From positions 1 to 8,009 of the forward strand of contig JAJYYR010000031.1 of NCBI GenBank assembly GCA_021800805.1: a stretch of DNA of 8,009 nucleotides, written 5' to 3'. The number at the start of each line of letters is the position of its first letter. Within the stretch, counting starts at the first letter, position 1. The DNA comes from a bacterium (GTDB taxonomy: Bacteria; SZUA-79; Acidulodesulfobacterales; Acidulodesulfobacteraceae). Of this stretch, positions 7,979-8,009 are shown one piece after another. The notes below the pieces were generated by a model. The model did no database searches, had not been told where the DNA came from, and saw nothing but the letters and a program-made list of their open reading frames with translations. Both the position numbers and the translations under genes were made by a program.

Positions 7979-8007
7979 AATACAACATAAAAATCCGATT
8001 CTGTCAA
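7979..8007 (-). promoter_or_regulatory. Sigma-70-type promoter for the response regulator operon, probably giving a leaderless mRNA
   Basis: Read on the minus strand, a perfect TTGACA (8007 to 8002) is followed after 17 bases by TGTATT (7984 to 7979; four of six matches to TATAAT), with an extended -10 TG motif just upstream (TGT before the hexamer). An alternative -10, TATTAT (7982 to 7977), matches five of six but needs a 19-base spacer. Only 7 bases (ATTTATT) lie between the first -10 choice and the ATG at 7971, so transcription would begin at or next to the A of the start codon. No operator can be identified, as the window ends two bases beyond the -35 box. Confidence 0.65.
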
Positions 8008-8009
8008 GC

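Noticed and set aside
7972..8007. Start of the response regulator at the TTG at 8007
   Set aside because: The TTG is part of a consensus TTGACA, and the extra 12 residues precede the normal receiver-domain N-terminus; the ATG at 7971 fits the family.

Overview
The window reads as one leftward (minus-strand) gene cluster from an AT-rich, Gram-negative (diderm) bacterium. In transcription order from the right edge it holds: a PhoB/OmpR-family response regulator (7971 to 7249); a TamB-type translocation/assembly module protein (7262 to 3270); an Omp85-superfamily outer-membrane protein of the BamA/TamA type (3245 to 426); and the 5' part of cbiD, an anaerobic-route cobalamin biosynthesis gene (383 to the left edge, partial). 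Proteins are rich in Lys, Ile and Asn, with frequent ATA isoleucine codons. TamB plus Omp85 proves an outer membrane, and CbiD points to the oxygen-independent (early cobalt insertion) B12 route. The lineage cannot be fixed from this; an AT-rich anaerobic deltaproteobacterium-like group is one possibility, held only weakly.

Layout: a promoter with a consensus -35 box lies at the extreme right edge, with its -10 ending only 7 bases before the regulator's ATG, so that transcript may be leaderless. The regulator and tamB overlap by 14 bases. tamB and the Omp85 gene are 24 bases apart, in the same reading frame, separated by one TAA. The Omp85 gene and cbiD are 42 bases apart with no visible terminator. 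No gene-free stretch exceeds 50 bases, and I see no RNA genes, mobile elements or CRISPR.

How the genes fit together: TamB is an inner-membrane-anchored, periplasm-spanning beta-rich protein that works with an Omp85 barrel; in well-studied proteobacteria the pair (TamA/TamB) forms the translocation and assembly module. Here the barrel has seven POTRA-like repeats, more than TamA (three) or BamA of E. coli (five). The overlapping regulator gene suggests, by inference, that envelope biogenesis and a signal-transduction output are co-expressed. cbiD looks like a neighbour of convenience, possibly sharing the transcript. The most interesting points are the seven-repeat Omp85, the regulator-tamB coupling, the likely leaderless start, and the lack of a Shine-Dalgarno sequence at all four start codons.
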